Both the position numbers and the translations under genes were made by a program. A model generated the notes under the pieces. That model was not told the DNA's origin and did no database searches. It saw only the letters and a list, made by a program, of their open reading frames with translations. From Deltaproteobacteria bacterium (GTDB taxonomy: Bacteria > Desulfobacterota > Desulfobacteria > Desulfobacterales > Desulfosarcinaceae), in contig JAKALP010000019.1 in assembly GCA_021824175.1 (NCBI GenBank), positions 1 through 64,000 of the forward strand: DNA of 64,000 nucleotides, given 5' to 3'. This document shows, piece after piece, positions 34,668 through 44,697 of the stretch; positions within the stretch are counted from its first letter, which is position 1; every line of letters begins with the position of its first letter.

Positions 34668-34740
34668 TTCACCGCAGAGTTCACAGAGAGCGCGGAGAAA
34701 AGCAAATGTGAGTTCCACCTCTGGGTTCTCTGTGGGGAAG
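34668..34740. repeat. CGCAGAG-type repeat, second copy
   Basis: CACCGCAGAGTTCACAGAGA and a later CTCTGGGTTCTCTGTGGGGA form an imperfect hairpin. The units match those of the repeat at 30954-31039. Confidence 0.6.
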
Positions 34741-34832
34741 AAGATTATGGGCCTTGCTCCCAGAAGTGTGAAGTAGACGATAGGTTTTACCGGGTTGGCT
34801 TGCGAAGCACACCCCACCCAGAAGCAGGATTC

Positions 34833-34854
34833 GGTAGGGTGCATTCCATGCACC
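34833..34854. repeat. GGTGC-type palindromic repeat
   Basis: GGGTGCATTCCATGCACC is a near-perfect palindrome preceded by GGTA. It belongs to the family listed at 24921, and lies about 65 bases beyond the ettA stop codon. Confidence 0.75.
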
Positions 34855-34916
34855 GGTTAGCTGCGCGGAGCGCATCCTTATTCATTGCACCTTCAGCCTT
34901 AAGTCTTCTACCTATA

Positions 34917-36596
34917 CTACCGCGTCAACTGCCGGTACTTGATGCGATGAGGCCGCTCGGCATCGGCGCCCAGACGGCGTTTGCGGTCGGTTTCGTACTC
35001 GCTCCAGTTGCCGTGGAAGAAGAGCACTTTACTGTCGCCCTCGAAGGCCAGAATATGGGTGGCGATGCGGTCCAGAAACCAGCGGTCGTGGCTGATCACC
35101 ACGGCGCAGCCGCCGAAGTTCTCCAATGCTTCTTCCAATGCCCGCAAAGTGTTGACATCCAGGTCATTGGTGGGTTCGTCCAACAGGATCACATTGGCGC
35201 CCTCGCGCAACAGTTTGGCCAGATGCACCCGGTTGCGCTGGCCGCCCGAAAGGGTGCCCACCTTCTTCTGCTGGTCGGTACCGGAGAAGTTGAAGCGCGC
35301 CACGTAGGCCCGGGAGTTCACCTGGCGGTTGCCCAGCTCGATCTGCTCGTTGCCGCCGGTGATCTCTTCCCAAATGGTTTTCTGGGGGTTCAGCTCGCGG
35401 CTTTGATCCACGTAGGCCAGCTTGACGGTGTCGCCGATGCGGATGCTTCCGCTGTCCGGTTTCTCCTGGCCCACGATCATTCTAAAGAGCGTGGTCTTAC
35501 CAGCACCGTTGGGGCCGATAACGCCCACGATGCCGCCCGGCGGCAGCCGGAAACTCATGCCATCCACCAGCAGCCGGTTGGCAAAGGCTTTGCCCACGCC
35601 ATCGGCCTCAATAACCACATCGCCCAATCGCGGTCCAGGCGGGATATAAAGTTCCAACTCCTTTTCCTGCTTCTGGGCTTCCTGGGAGAGCAGTTTTTCA
35701 TAGGCGCTGATACGGGCCTGGCTCTTGGCGTGGCGGCCCTTGGGCGACATGCGAATCCACTCCAGCTCGCGCGCCAAAGTCTTCTGACGGCTGCTTTCGC
35801 TCTTTTCTTCCTTGCGTAAGCGCTCCTGTTTCTGCTCCAGCCAGGAGGAGTAATTGCCCTTCCAGGGAATACCGTGGCCGCGGTCCAGTTCCAATATCCA
35901 GCCGGCCACGTTGTCAAGAAAGTAGCGGTCATGGGTCACGGCGATGACCGTGCCGGCATAGGCCTGCAAATGGTGTTCCAGCCAGGCCACGCTTTCAGCG
36001 TCCAGGTGGTTGGTAGGCTCGTCCAGAAGCAAAATGTCCGGTTTTTGCAGCAGTAAACGACACAGGGCCACGCGGCGCTTTTCACCGCCCGAAAGCACTT
36101 TGACCGGCATGTCACTCGGCGGGCAGCGCAGGGCATCCATGGCCATCTCCAGTTTGGAATCGAGATCCCAGGCTTCCAAAGCATCCAGCTTTTCCTGCAC
36201 CTCGCCCTGGCGCTTGATGAGCTTGTCCATCTCCTCGTCGCTCATGGGCTCGGCGAATTTGTTGTTGATATCCTCGAACTGCTGGAGCAGATCCACGGTG
36301 GCCTGAACCCCCTCCTGGACCACTTCCTTGACGGTTTTGTCCACGTTCACCAGCGGTTCCTGCTCCAGGTAACCCACGGTAAAGCCCGGCGCCAGAACCG
36401 TCTCGCCATTGAACTCTTTATCTACGCCGGCCAGGATACGCAGCAGGGAGCTCTTGCCGGCGCCATTGAGGCCCAGCACGCCGATCTTGGCGCCGTAGAA
36501 ATAGGAGAGTGAAATATCTTTTAATACCGGCTTCTGGTCGTAGAATTTGCTCACCTTGATCATGGAATAGATAATCTTGTTGGCTTCGTTGCTCAC
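34917..36596 (-). CDS. ettA: Energy-dependent translational throttle ABC-F protein EttA
   Basis: A 559-residue soluble ABC-F protein with two ATPase domains. Each has Walker A (GLNGAGKSS and GPNGAGKTT), the LSGGE/LSGGQ signature and Walker B ([13 protein letters not shown] and [12 protein letters not shown]). Between them lies a helical linker ([24 protein letters not shown]) typical of EttA, which binds the ribosomal E site and gates entry into elongation by energy status. The GTG at 36596 has AGGAGGAG eight bases upstream; the ATG eight codons earlier lies before that site. Length is normal. The other genes around are unrelated and on the same strand. Confidence 0.95.
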   Translation of the reverse strand: MSNEANKIIYSMIKVSKFYDQKPVLKDISLSYFYGAKIGVLGLNGAGKSSLLRILAGVDKEFNGETVLAPGFTVGYLEQEPLVNVDKTVKEVVQEGVQATVDLLQQFEDINNKFAEPMSDEEMDKLIKRQGEVQEKLDALEAWDLDSKLEMAMDALRCPPSDMPVKVLSGGEKRRVALCRLLLQKPDILLLDEPTNHLDAESVAWLEHHLQAYAGTVIAVTHDRYFLDNVAGWILELDRGHGIPWKGNYSSWLEQKQERLRKEEKSESSRQKTLARELEWIRMSPKGRHAKSQARISAYEKLLSQEAQKQEKELELYIPPGPRLGDVVIEADGVGKAFANRLLVDGMSFRLPPGGIVGVIGPNGAGKTTLFRMIVGQEKPDSGSIRIGDTVKLAYVDQSRELNPQKTIWEEITGGNEQIELGNRQVNSRAYVARFNFSGTDQQKKVGTLSGGQRNRVHLAKLLREGANVILLDEPTNDLDVNTLRALEEALENFGGCAVVISHDRWFLDRIATHILAFEGDSKVLFFHGNWSEYETDRKRRLGADAERPHRIKYRQLTR

Positions 36597-36701
36597 TGAA
36601 TTCTCCTCCTGATGGTTCAATTAATAGCTCACCGGAGATAATAGCCCCGGTGTTTATTTACGCTTCACATGGCGGCCCGACGCGGCGTTTTACTCCTGAG
36701 C

Positions 36702-37616
36702 CTATTTCGAAGCAATGGCGGCGCCGGTCAATCCCGCTTCCTCGGCCACTTCCGCGGCAATGCCGGTCCAGTCCAAACCGGCTTTGCCGTGGGCCATGGC
36801 CGCCAAGAACCGGTCTTCCAGAAGCCGGGCAATGCGCATGGGGGTATGACTTTCACTGGCCGTGCGCGCCACCAGCCGCATATCTTTCAAGCCCAACGGC
36901 ATTTTAAACAGTGGTTGGGTATAACTCTTCTCCAGGATGGCCCGGCCGTAATTCTGGTAGATGGGACAGGCAAAGAGCGTGCTTCCCAGGGCCGAAAGAA
37001 GAGCGCCGGGGTCGGCGCCGTTTTTAGCCGCGAACACAAATGCTTCGGCCATGGCTTCGATGGCCGCCGCAATCAGGAAATTGGCGGCCAGTTTGGCGGT
37101 ATTGGCCGCCGCCGGGTTGGCGCCGAAGTCGAATACCCGTGCGCCGAGCTCGTCCAGAATGGGCCGAATGCGGGCCTTGGCGCCTTCGCTGCCGGCGATG
37201 AAATAGGATTGCTTGCGGGCCTGGACCACATCGGGCCGCCCCATGACCGGCGCGGCCACATAGTCGCCGCCAAATCGTTGCTGGTCCCGGGCCAACTGCT
37301 CGGCCGTGGCCGGCAAAATGGTGCTCATGGAGATGTGAATGCCGTTTGTTCCCAGTTGTTGGGCCAGATTCCGGTCCGAAAGGACCACCCCTTCCAGCGC
37401 GGTATCATCGGCCACACAACTGATCACAATTCCGCCGGGCTCGGCCGTCTGCCAGGGGTTTTCGACCCATTGAGCGCCCGCGGCGGTCAGCGCGGCGGCC
37501 TTCTCCGGCGAGCGGTTATAGACGGTCAGGGCATAGCCCGCCGAAAGCAGATTCCGCGCCATGGGTAGGCCCATCATGCCCAGGCCGATGAAACCGATAC
37601 GAGATTTGGTCGTCAT
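36702..37616 (-). CDS. Beta-hydroxyacid dehydrogenase (3-hydroxyisobutyrate dehydrogenase family)
   Basis: A 304-residue NAD(P)-dependent oxidoreductase. The start MTTKSRIGFIGLGMMGLPMARNLLSAGYALTVYNR lies behind AAGGAGCGC at 37616; 22 in-frame codons further upstream are not conserved. The Rossmann loop GLGMMG is intact; ANTAKLAANFLIAAAIEAMAEAF contains the catalytic Lys of the family (the AKLAAN helix) and the C-terminal domain is all-helical. Members reduce glyoxylate, succinic semialdehyde, 3-hydroxyisobutyrate or tartronate semialdehyde; the substrate cannot be told from sequence. No operon partner is evident. Confidence 0.88.
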   Translation of the reverse strand: MTTKSRIGFIGLGMMGLPMARNLLSAGYALTVYNRSPEKAAALTAAGAQWVENPWQTAEPGGIVISCVADDTALEGVVLSDRNLAQQLGTNGIHISMSTILPATAEQLARDQQRFGGDYVAAPVMGRPDVVQARKQSYFIAGSEGAKARIRPILDELGARVFDFGANPAAANTAKLAANFLIAAAIEAMAEAFVFAAKNGADPGALLSALGSTLFACPIYQNYGRAILEKSYTQPLFKMPLGLKDMRLVARTASESHTPMRIARLLEDRFLAAMAHGKAGLDWTGIAAEVAEEAGLTGAAIASK

Positions 37617-37975
37617 GGGAGCGCTCCTTGTTTTGGCTGGATTGGACGTATCTCTCAGGCTGGTTCCAAGTGGCAGTTGCAAAATGTTTAAAACGGCGGC
37701 CTTGGAAAATCAAATGCTTTTTGGAATCCGAAGCAGCGGCTTGCTGAAGTAAACAACGGCGTTAAGGAAGAAGATGGGGCGGTGCCCACCCGCTTAAACC
37801 TGGGCACCCTCAATCTTCTTTGACCAGTAGGATCAGGGTTTAGCAGAACCCCGCCGAGGAAGGACCGCCCCCCCAAGGGGGGCGATCCAACCTCTTTGGT
37901 TCCTTTGGGAGGGAACTAAGTCGGATCGATTTCCGATCCTGAAAGCCGCATCTTGGGGGGGCGGCCTTCAGGGCC

Positions 37976-38521
37976 CTAATCGATCCTCCTTTTGGCAAAG
38001 GCAAAGATAATGGCTTCGTAAATGCAGGCCCCGCGGCGGACTTGCCGTAGTACGATAAGATAAAGCGCCACAACGGCCGCAATCACGACATCCTGCAGAC
38101 TCTGGAAGATGGCCATGCCCAGCACATCGCTCCAGCTGCTGTGACCCACGGTCCAGTGAACTTCCAAGGGCCAGAAAATCGAAACCGGCGCGGTGGTCAG
38201 AAAAAGATCGGCCACCACATGGGAGAAGATCAAAACCGTACACAAACCAAAACTCATATTGGGCAACCGGTGCCAGCGCCGGCTGACCCAGGAAACCAGA
38301 TATCCGGCCACCACGGCAAACAGCAGGCTGTGGGTAGGTCCGCGGTGAAAGGCGCTGCCATTGCCGCTGACCAGCAATCCGAAAAGGATATCGACATCTG
38401 GCAAATTTGCAAGCACGGTAATGGTCGCGAATAAATACAGGCGCGAACTGCAGGAATTGCTTTTATGCGCGGTCTCGAAGGCCGCCAGGCCGATAGCCGT
38501 GTGTCCTAATGGAAAAGGCAT
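37976..38521 (-). CDS. YdjM-like metal-dependent membrane hydrolase
   Basis: A 181-residue membrane protein with about five hydrophobic segments. The N-terminal PFPLGHTAIGLAAFE and the central LPDVDILFG and HRGPTHSLLFAVVAG contain the conserved His and Asp residues of the YdjM/DUF457 metal-dependent hydrolase family, thought to bind a metal at the membrane surface. VVADLFLTTAPVSIFWPLE is also family-like. The start follows AGGAGGCATCCCCCC on the minus strand. Substrate and role are unknown. Its neighbours do not form an operon with it. Confidence 0.85.
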   Translation of the reverse strand: MPFPLGHTAIGLAAFETAHKSNSCSSRLYLFATITVLANLPDVDILFGLLVSGNGSAFHRGPTHSLLFAVVAGYLVSWVSRRWHRLPNMSFGLCTVLIFSHVVADLFLTTAPVSIFWPLEVHWTVGHSSWSDVLGMAIFQSLQDVVIAAVVALYLIVLRQVRRGACIYEAIIFAFAKRRID

Positions 38522-38874
38522 GGGGGGATGCCTCCTTTCTTCAATATCAGGGGGATGAGTAAAGCAGTTTTCGTACCAACATTGAGGAATAAAATCGATA
38601 TGTATATTTTTTTGAGTAATTTCAAAATTATAATCGCCAATTCAGCAACCGGCGCTATTGAAGGCACTATCTATTTGATGACTCTACTCCACAGTACGAT
38701 GTGAAATGTATTTCTCTATAGGTGAGAGGTTACATGGGGCTTGAAAAGAAGGGTGGTGCACACCTTAATGGAGTCACCAAGAAATTATTCTTGGTCGCCG
38801 GAGTTTGCTGTTGAACGGCTGAATCTTTATCTGGCTTTTGACCATTCAATCAATTAGCGGTTTAACGATATCTC
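38522..38874. other. Gene-free region between YdjM-like and TraB genes
   Basis: I see no gene, repeat family or terminator I can defend here. It is relatively rich in A and T near 38590-38640. Confidence 0.4.
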
Positions 38875-40044
38875 CTACAGAACTTTCATCATCATGGGAA
38901 AGGCCACGAAAGTGCCCAGCATGGTGCCGATGTTGGTGAAGGCCACCACCAGCAAAATACGGGTCACCTTATTATTCCAGAAGCCGCGCATGGAAAGAAT
39001 ATCATCCTGAAGCCGCTCGAAATCGATCACCTGGGGTTTGCGCGAAAAGGCTTCCACCAGGCCCGAAACCCAGCCGGCGGCAATCAGGGGATGCAGCACG
39101 GCGATAGGCGCCACCAGGACGGCCGAAAGAATTGATAACGGGTGGGCCAAGGCTGCCAGGGCGCCTACTCCAGCCAGCAGGCTGGTGGTACCGGCCCACA
39201 GTAGTATCATGCTGGTGGCCACATCCTTGCCGCCCTTGAAAAAGCCATAAACCAGAACCGCCACAATGAGCGACGGAATGAGCCACTTCATCACTTCGCC
39301 GGTGCGGCCTTTGGGCGGCAGTGTTTCCAATTCCGGCAGGGAGATGGTCTGATCCCAGTACTTTTGAATGCCCGGCACATGGCCGGCGCCCACCACGGCC
39401 ACAATCTTTTTGCCCGGTGCGGAGCGGATCTTTTCAGTCAAGTATTGATCGCGTTCATCAATAAGCGTCTTACGAATAGTGGGCAGGGCCTGGCCCACCT
39501 CAGCCAGAATTGCTTCGAGCATGTCCTGCTGTTTCATGCGTTCCACATCCTCGGCCTTGATCTCCTCCACTTCGGCGAAGGAGACCACCAGTTGAAATAA
39601 CAGTTTGAGGCGCGCCCACCATGACATTTGGCGCCAGGTGCGCGACAGGGTGACGCGCACATCGCGATCGGCCAGATGGATGGCCGCGCCCAAGGCTTCA
39701 GCCGAATCGATCGCCTGCATCATTTCCTGACCTGGCTTGATGTCGAGCTTAGCGGCGATCCGTTTTTGAAACGAGGCCAGCAGCAGATTGGAGAGCAGCA
39801 GGAAAGCTTTCTTCTCCTTAATGACCTTGACGATGTCCATTTGCTGCCAGCTCTCTTTGTTGCGCATGTTTTGATAGCGGCCCTCGCACAGCTCGATGCA
39901 CACCGTGTCGGGTTTTTCTTCGGCGATGACCGTTTTGACCAGATCCACGCTTTGCTGGGACACATGGGCCGTGCCCACCACAATAACTTCCTTATCCCCA
40001 TGGGTCAGACGACGCACGGGATCATTGTTGTTTTTGGTTTCCAT
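38875..40044 (-). CDS. TraB/PrgY-family membrane protein
   Basis: A 389-residue protein. The start at ATG 40044 begins close to conserved sequence (THGDKEVIVVGTAHVSQQSVDLV); longer starts run into the divergent promoter region. The N-terminal half has the family's signature GTAHVS, KPDTVCIELCEGRYQ and VVAVVGAGHVPGI, a fold shared with TIKI/GumN proteins that are proposed proteases of the erythromycin-esterase-like class. The C-terminal 145 residues have four transmembrane segments. In Gram-positive bacteria PrgY shuts down pheromone; the role in anaerobic Gram-negative bacteria is unknown. It is divergent from the NorQ-type gene. Confidence 0.88.
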   Translation of the reverse strand: METKNNNDPVRRLTHGDKEVIVVGTAHVSQQSVDLVKTVIAEEKPDTVCIELCEGRYQNMRNKESWQQMDIVKVIKEKKAFLLLSNLLLASFQKRIAAKLDIKPGQEMMQAIDSAEALGAAIHLADRDVRVTLSRTWRQMSWWARLKLLFQLVVSFAEVEEIKAEDVERMKQQDMLEAILAEVGQALPTIRKTLIDERDQYLTEKIRSAPGKKIVAVVGAGHVPGIQKYWDQTISLPELETLPPKGRTGEVMKWLIPSLIVAVLVYGFFKGGKDVATSMILLWAGTTSLLAGVGALAALAHPLSILSAVLVAPIAVLHPLIAAGWVSGLVEAFSRKPQVIDFERLQDDILSMRGFWNNKVTRILLVVAFTNIGTMLGTFVAFPMMMKVL

Positions 40045-40202
40045 CGGTACTATAGGTGACCTTTCTAAAATTAACACACGCTTGTCCGGGGGGTGTTCGC
40101 GGCAATCGTCCGGCGGGCAGAGCGACTGAAAGCGAGACCATAATATATGTCTTTGCGTGGATGTCAATGCCATCCCTGGTTCCGATTTCAAAGGAAGCTT
40201 CC

Positions 40203-41003
40203 ATGACCGACACCAATCCCTACGCCATAACCCAGGAACCCTATTATCTGAGCACTGGCAACGAAATCCAACTCTTTGAAGCCGCCTGGCAAGCCAAACT
40301 GCCCGTGATGCTCAAAGGCCCCACGGGCTGCGGCAAGACCCGCTTCGTGCAGCACATGGCCTGGCGCCTGAAGCGGCCGCTGGTGACCGTGGCATGCCAC
40401 GAGGATCTTTTTGCTTCGGACCTGTTGGGCCGCTATCTGCTGCAACACGATGAAACCGTCTGGGTAGACGGGCCCTTGACGCGCGCCGTGCGCATGGGTG
40501 CCATCTGCTACCTGGACGAAATCGTGGAAGCGCGCAAGGACACCACCGTGGTGATCCATCCCCTCACCGACGACCGCCGCATGCTCAGCATTGAAAAGAA
40601 GGGCGAAGTACTCAAGGCCCACGCCGATTTCATGCTGGTGATCTCCTACAACCCCGGCTATCAGTCCGTCTTGAAGGATCTCAAGCAAAGCACCCGCCAA
40701 CGCTTTGTGGGCATGCAGTTCGATTACCCGCCGGCCGACCAGGAAGCCCGCATCGTGGCCCAGGAGGGCGGCGTAGCCCCGGAGATGGCCGCGCGCCTGG
40801 TGACCCTGGCCGGCAAAATCCGCAATATCCGCGAGCAGGGCCTGACCGAGGGCGCCAGCACCCGCCTGCTGATCTACGCGGCCCACTTAATACAACGCGG
40901 CATCGAACCGCGCCAGGCCTGCCGCACCGCCGTTTGCCTGCCGCTGACCGACGATGACCGGCTGCAGGAGACATTGGAGGATTTGATGGCGGATCTGTTC
41001 TGA
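40203..41003 (+). CDS. MoxR-type AAA+ ATPase of CbbQ/NirQ/NorQ family
   Basis: A 266-residue ATPase. ATG 40203 follows AAAGGAAGC. Walker A ([12 protein letters not shown]), Walker B-type [24 protein letters not shown] and the family's [18 protein letters not shown] start are clear, as is the C-terminal [13 protein letters not shown]. These ATPases work with a VWA-domain partner (CbbO or NorD) as chaperones that activate Rubisco or insert metal into nitric oxide reductase. The partner, at 41747, is separated here by a toxin-antitoxin pair. No Rubisco or norBC gene is in view, so the client is unknown. Confidence 0.92.
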   Translation: MTDTNPYAITQEPYYLSTGNEIQLFEAAWQAKLPVMLKGPTGCGKTRFVQHMAWRLKRPLVTVACHEDLFASDLLGRYLLQHDETVWVDGPLTRAVRMGAICYLDEIVEARKDTTVVIHPLTDDRRMLSIEKKGEVLKAHADFMLVISYNPGYQSVLKDLKQSTRQRFVGMQFDYPPADQEARIVAQEGGVAPEMAARLVTLAGKIRNIREQGLTEGASTRLLIYAAHLIQRGIEPRQACRTAVCLPLTDDDRLQETLEDLMADLF

Positions 41004-41103
41004 TGTTATTTAGCGCTTGAACAAAAAGCTGAAACCAAATTGACATTCGACCTGTTTAAAGACTATATTTGGTCAACTTTGAACATTACAAAGGAGACCA
41101 GAA

Positions 41104-41379
41104 ATGCCCTTATCCAATCAAATCAAACCGATCAGCTTCCTGAAGGCCCACGCCGCGGAGATCGTGCGCAATATCGCCAAGGAAGCAGGCCCACTGATTA
41201 TCACCCAAAACGGTGAAGCCAAAGCGGTGGTGCAGGATATCGAGAGCTATGAGCAGATCCAGGAAACCCTGGCGTTATTAAAAATATTAGCTCTTGGTGC
41301 GCGTCAGATTGAAACGGGCAAGGTGCATCCCGCCACCCAAGTGCTCTCACGCCTGCGAGTGAAGCGGGAGACCCATTAA
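41104..41379 (+). CDS. Phd/YefM-type antitoxin
   Basis: A 91-residue protein with the Phd/YefM fold: QIKPISFLKAHAAEIVRNI forms the DNA-binding N-terminus, PLIITQNGEAKAVVQDIESYEQ is the diagnostic motif, and the C-terminus, which should wrap the toxin, is short and basic. The ATG follows AAAGGAGACCAG. It overlaps the toxin gene by one base (TAATG), the usual coupled order with antitoxin first. It should neutralise the toxin and repress the pair's promoter. Confidence 0.92.
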   Translation: MPLSNQIKPISFLKAHAAEIVRNIAKEAGPLIITQNGEAKAVVQDIESYEQIQETLALLKILALGARQIETGKVHPATQVLSRLRVKRETH

Positions 41380-41705
41380 TGCCATTTTTCGTCTTATTGA
41401 CCGATGATGCAGTGCAGGATTTGGAAGAAATCTACGATTACATTGAACGATACGATGGTGCCAATAAGGCGAATTATGTTCTTGAGCGGATCGAAAAAGT
41501 ATTTAGCACCTTAGCTGAAAATCCCCACCGCGGATCTTACCCTAAAGAACTGCTATCCTTGGGGTTGATGGATTTTCGTCAAACCTTTTTCAAACCCTAC
41601 CGCATTATCTACCGCGTTATTGAAACCAATGTTTACATACTTCTGATCACCGATGGCCGCAGAGATATGCAAAAGCTGCTGCAACGGCGCTTGCTGCAGG
41701 CATAG
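41379..41705 (+). CDS. RelE/ParE-family toxin
   Basis: A 108-residue protein of the ParE branch (plasmid stabilisation system type): LTDDAVQDLEEIYDYIERYDG is the usual N-terminal helix pair, AENPHRGSYPKELLSLGLMDFRQTFFKPYRIIYRVIETNVYILLI shows the core strands with the conserved arginine and tyrosine, and the C-terminus ends in a basic helix. ParE poisons DNA gyrase, while RelE cuts mRNA; the length and motifs favour ParE but this is not decided here. It is coupled to the Phd-like antitoxin and lies between the NorQ- and NorD-type genes. Confidence 0.9.
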   Translation: MPFFVLLTDDAVQDLEEIYDYIERYDGANKANYVLERIEKVFSTLAENPHRGSYPKELLSLGLMDFRQTFFKPYRIIYRVIETNVYILLITDGRRDMQKLLQRRLLQA

Positions 41706-41746
41706 CAATAAGTAGGTATACACCGGGCAACAAATTGACAAACGCC

Positions 41747-44470
41747 ATGGATACCCTAGAAAAAATCCGCATCGCCGATCCCGAGACCCACACCTGGGTC
41801 AAGGGGCGCATTGCACTGTTGGCTTCGCCGCCTGATGCCCTTTTTTTGAATCGGCTGGCGGATGAGACCGTCTGGGCGCTGTCCCAGGAAGTGGGCCTGG
41901 GCCGGACGGTGGCGGAGGGGATCCTGCAGCTGATGGCGGCCGCCGGCGAAGATAGTGTCACAGTTTATATCGGGCTGGTGCGTGAAGCGGCCCAGACTGG
42001 CCCAACTTTGGCGCGGCTGCTGGCCACCCATCTGGTGGCCGTGATCAAATCCGATGATCTGCTGGAGCAGTTTTTGGCCGCGCTAAAAATCATGCGGCGC
42101 AAGGGCACTTATACTCTGAGCGAGCCTCTGGAGATCCTCACCGAGCTGCTCAACCGGGAAGAGTTGCCCGCGGCCAGAGCCTTTCTAGACCTGCTGGCCG
42201 CCACCTTCGGCCAGGAGATCACATACAACCACAGTGTGCGCCTGGTCTATGTGATTCCCAAAGCGGTGCGCGCCATGGCCCCCCGCCGCCGCGCGGCCCA
42301 GATTCAAGCCATGACCCGCGTGGTCCGGACGGATCTCAATCTGCTCGACGATTTTCTGGAAGGGCTGGCAAAGGGTGTGGCACTGTTGGGGCCGGCGGAA
42401 CTGGATCGCTTTGTGGATCAGGCTTTGGCCAAATACCGCCAATCACCAGAAAGCGCTCGCGCCTTCATCAGCCTTGGCTCCCAATTGGGCCAGGCCGCCG
42501 CCGCGGGACTACGGACCACGGTGGCCCTGAATGAGATCAAGAACCAGTTTGACCGCTACCTCAGCGCCCGCCTGAGCCGGCCGGTGGCAGTCAAGCCCCT
42601 GAGCGCTTCGGGCCTGGAAAAGCCCGACGGTATCTGGATTTGCTCCGACGGACGCTTTATCTATCTGCCCGAAGAGATTGATGCCTTTGACCGCCATGAA
42701 CTCAATGTGAACGCGGCCAAAACCTGGATGCGTCTGGAGGCCGGTTTTTTTGAATACGGCACCTTTGCTTTTGATCTGGAGCGGGCCGCCGATTTCTACC
42801 CTGAAGTCAAACGTCGTATCGAAGTACGCCCAACCGAAGGAAATATGGCCGAGCATTGCGATGCCGAGCGTTTCTTCGCATTCTTCGAGTGTCCGACGTT
42901 GGCCGAGGATCTGTTCAATCTTCTGGAACAGGCCCGGGTCATGCGCTGCCTGGCCCACGCTTACCCAGGACTGGCGGCCCAGACCCGGCCTGTACTACAA
43001 TACGAGATCCAACGCTTGAAAGAAAAAAAACGGTGGCAGCACCCGCTGGCCCGTCTCTATGAAAAGATAGTGCTCCCTCCATTCTCCGGCCCGAACCATT
43101 TGGTTGATCTGGGGGAATGGGAGCAGGAGATGGAAGAACTCTTCCAAAACCAGGCAGATCCCGGAAGCCCGGTGGAAATGACGGCCGCTCTGACGTGTCT
43201 GGCCTATGATCGGCTTGCGCCCTCGCTGAATTTAGCGCGAAGCCCCTACTCTATTTTGATGCCCCCCTTTGGACGGCGGCTGCGTTGGGAGTTGGTGACC
43301 GCTGCCCAGGCCGGCCAGGGGGCGCTGGCGCGGCGTATCAAGGCCCATCTGGATCAACAGGGGTTGCAGGTCTATCGCTCCGATGTGCAAAACCGACTGG
43401 ATTCCCAGCAGGGCCGCCTGAGCAGTGAAGATATCCGCACCCTGGTCCTCATGCGCAGCACCCAAAGTCTGCCCGCGGCTACGGTGCAGGTGGATTGGTC
43501 TAATATCGATCTGAACGCCCTGTTCCAGGCGGTCGGCATCGATCCTCTGATTTCAGACGATTCCCGCGGCAAAGCTTTTTACTACCCGGAATGGGACAGC
43601 CAGCAGCACGATTATCTTCCAGACCATGTGCGGGTCCAAGAGACCGAAGTAATTGCGGACGGTGATGGTCAATTTTATCGCCAAGCCTTGCAGGACCATC
43701 AAGGTCTGGTGGCCCGCGTCCGGCGCGCCTTTGAATTTCTCAAACCCGAAGGCCTGGTGATTCTGCGCCAGTGGCCCGAGGGCGATGCCTTTGACTACCG
43801 CGCGCTCATCGATTTTGCCGTGGACCGCCGCGCTGGCCGCATTCCCTCGGACCGGCTCTTCATCAAGCGGCTCAAACAGGAGCGCGATGTGGCGGTTTTA
43901 CTGCTGGTGGATCTCTCCCGCTCCACGGCCAACCCGGTCATCGGCGGCCAGCAAAGCGTGTTGGATGTGGCCAAAGAGGCCCTGGTGCTTTTCTGCGAAG
44001 CGCTTCAGGTGGTGGGCGATACCTATGCCATGGCCGGCTTTTCCGGCACCGGCCGCCATTCGGTGGATTACTTCCGCATCAAGGATTTTGAAACCCCATT
44101 GAATGAAGCGACCCAGGGCCGGTTGTCAGCTCTGCGGCCCCAGCGCAGCACGCGCATGGGCGCCGCCATCCGCCATGCTACATCCCAACTGGCCACGGCA
44201 CCCTCGCGGGTGCGGCTGCTGATCGTGGTCAGCGACGGTTTCCCCAACGATCTGGGTTATAAGGCTGACTACGCCATTGCCGACACCCGCCGCGCGGTGC
44301 AGGAAGCTCGGGCGCGCAACCTGCACGTCAAGGCCATCACGGTCAACATCGGCAGCGACCCGCGCCTGGACGATCTCTACGGCCGCATGCACCATCACGT
44401 CATCGGCGACGTGCGCGAGCTGCCGGATAAATTGCTTCGATTATATGGGACTCTGACGCGGAGGATGTAG
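41747..44470 (+). CDS. VWA-domain protein of NorD/CbbO family
   Basis: A 907-residue protein. The start is uncertain: ATG 41747 or TTG 41735, neither with a good ribosome binding site. The C-terminal 200 residues form a von Willebrand A domain with the metal-binding DLSRSTANP motif and DGFPND further on, as in NorD and CbbO. The N-terminal 600 residues are helical and long, as in the largest members of the family. It should work with the NorQ-type ATPase upstream. The gene directly follows the ParE-like gene, so its own upstream region may have been displaced by the toxin-antitoxin insertion. Confidence 0.88.
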   Translation: MDTLEKIRIADPETHTWVKGRIALLASPPDALFLNRLADETVWALSQEVGLGRTVAEGILQLMAAAGEDSVTVYIGLVREAAQTGPTLARLLATHLVAVIKSDDLLEQFLAALKIMRRKGTYTLSEPLEILTELLNREELPAARAFLDLLAATFGQEITYNHSVRLVYVIPKAVRAMAPRRRAAQIQAMTRVVRTDLNLLDDFLEGLAKGVALLGPAELDRFVDQALAKYRQSPESARAFISLGSQLGQAAAAGLRTTVALNEIKNQFDRYLSARLSRPVAVKPLSASGLEKPDGIWICSDGRFIYLPEEIDAFDRHELNVNAAKTWMRLEAGFFEYGTFAFDLERAADFYPEVKRRIEVRPTEGNMAEHCDAERFFAFFECPTLAEDLFNLLEQARVMRCLAHAYPGLAAQTRPVLQYEIQRLKEKKRWQHPLARLYEKIVLPPFSGPNHLVDLGEWEQEMEELFQNQADPGSPVEMTAALTCLAYDRLAPSLNLARSPYSILMPPFGRRLRWELVTAAQAGQGALARRIKAHLDQQGLQVYRSDVQNRLDSQQGRLSSEDIRTLVLMRSTQSLPAATVQVDWSNIDLNALFQAVGIDPLISDDSRGKAFYYPEWDSQQHDYLPDHVRVQETEVIADGDGQFYRQALQDHQGLVARVRRAFEFLKPEGLVILRQWPEGDAFDYRALIDFAVDRRAGRIPSDRLFIKRLKQERDVAVLLLVDLSRSTANPVIGGQQSVLDVAKEALVLFCEALQVVGDTYAMAGFSGTGRHSVDYFRIKDFETPLNEATQGRLSALRPQRSTRMGAAIRHATSQLATAPSRVRLLIVVSDGFPNDLGYKADYAIADTRRAVQEARARNLHVKAITVNIGSDPRLDDLYGRMHHHVIGDVRELPDKLLRLYGTLTRRM

Positions 44471-44472
44471 GT

Positions 44473-44514
44473 GAGGGACTGAGGCACAAAGGCACAAAGG
44501 CACTAAGGGAAAGG
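44473..44514. repeat. GGGACTAAGGGAC-type repeat, at norD 3' end
   Basis: Units such as GGGACTGAGGCACAAAGGCA begin two bases after the NorD-type stop codon. Their complement continues at 44698-44820, giving two inverted blocks that flank an unassigned core. Confidence 0.7.
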
Positions 44515-44697
44515 ACCTCTGTTTCTCGTTCGTTTGCTTTGCTTCGAGTCGAAAAAATCGAAGTGGAAACATCTTTTTTGACCAAGCCTATCTCTCAGTC
44601 CCACACTTACATGACAATGACGTAGAAGAACATTATTCCCACATAGAGCATGGGAACGAGGGGAATAATTGGTGCGTAAAACGCACCCTACCAACTT
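44515..44697. other. Core between two inverted repeat blocks
   Basis: This stretch contains the GGTGC palindrome GGTGCGTAAAACGCACC at 44671-44687 and an imperfect inverted pair around ATTCCC/GGGAAC, but no gene. It may be a remnant of a small repeat element. Confidence 0.4.
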
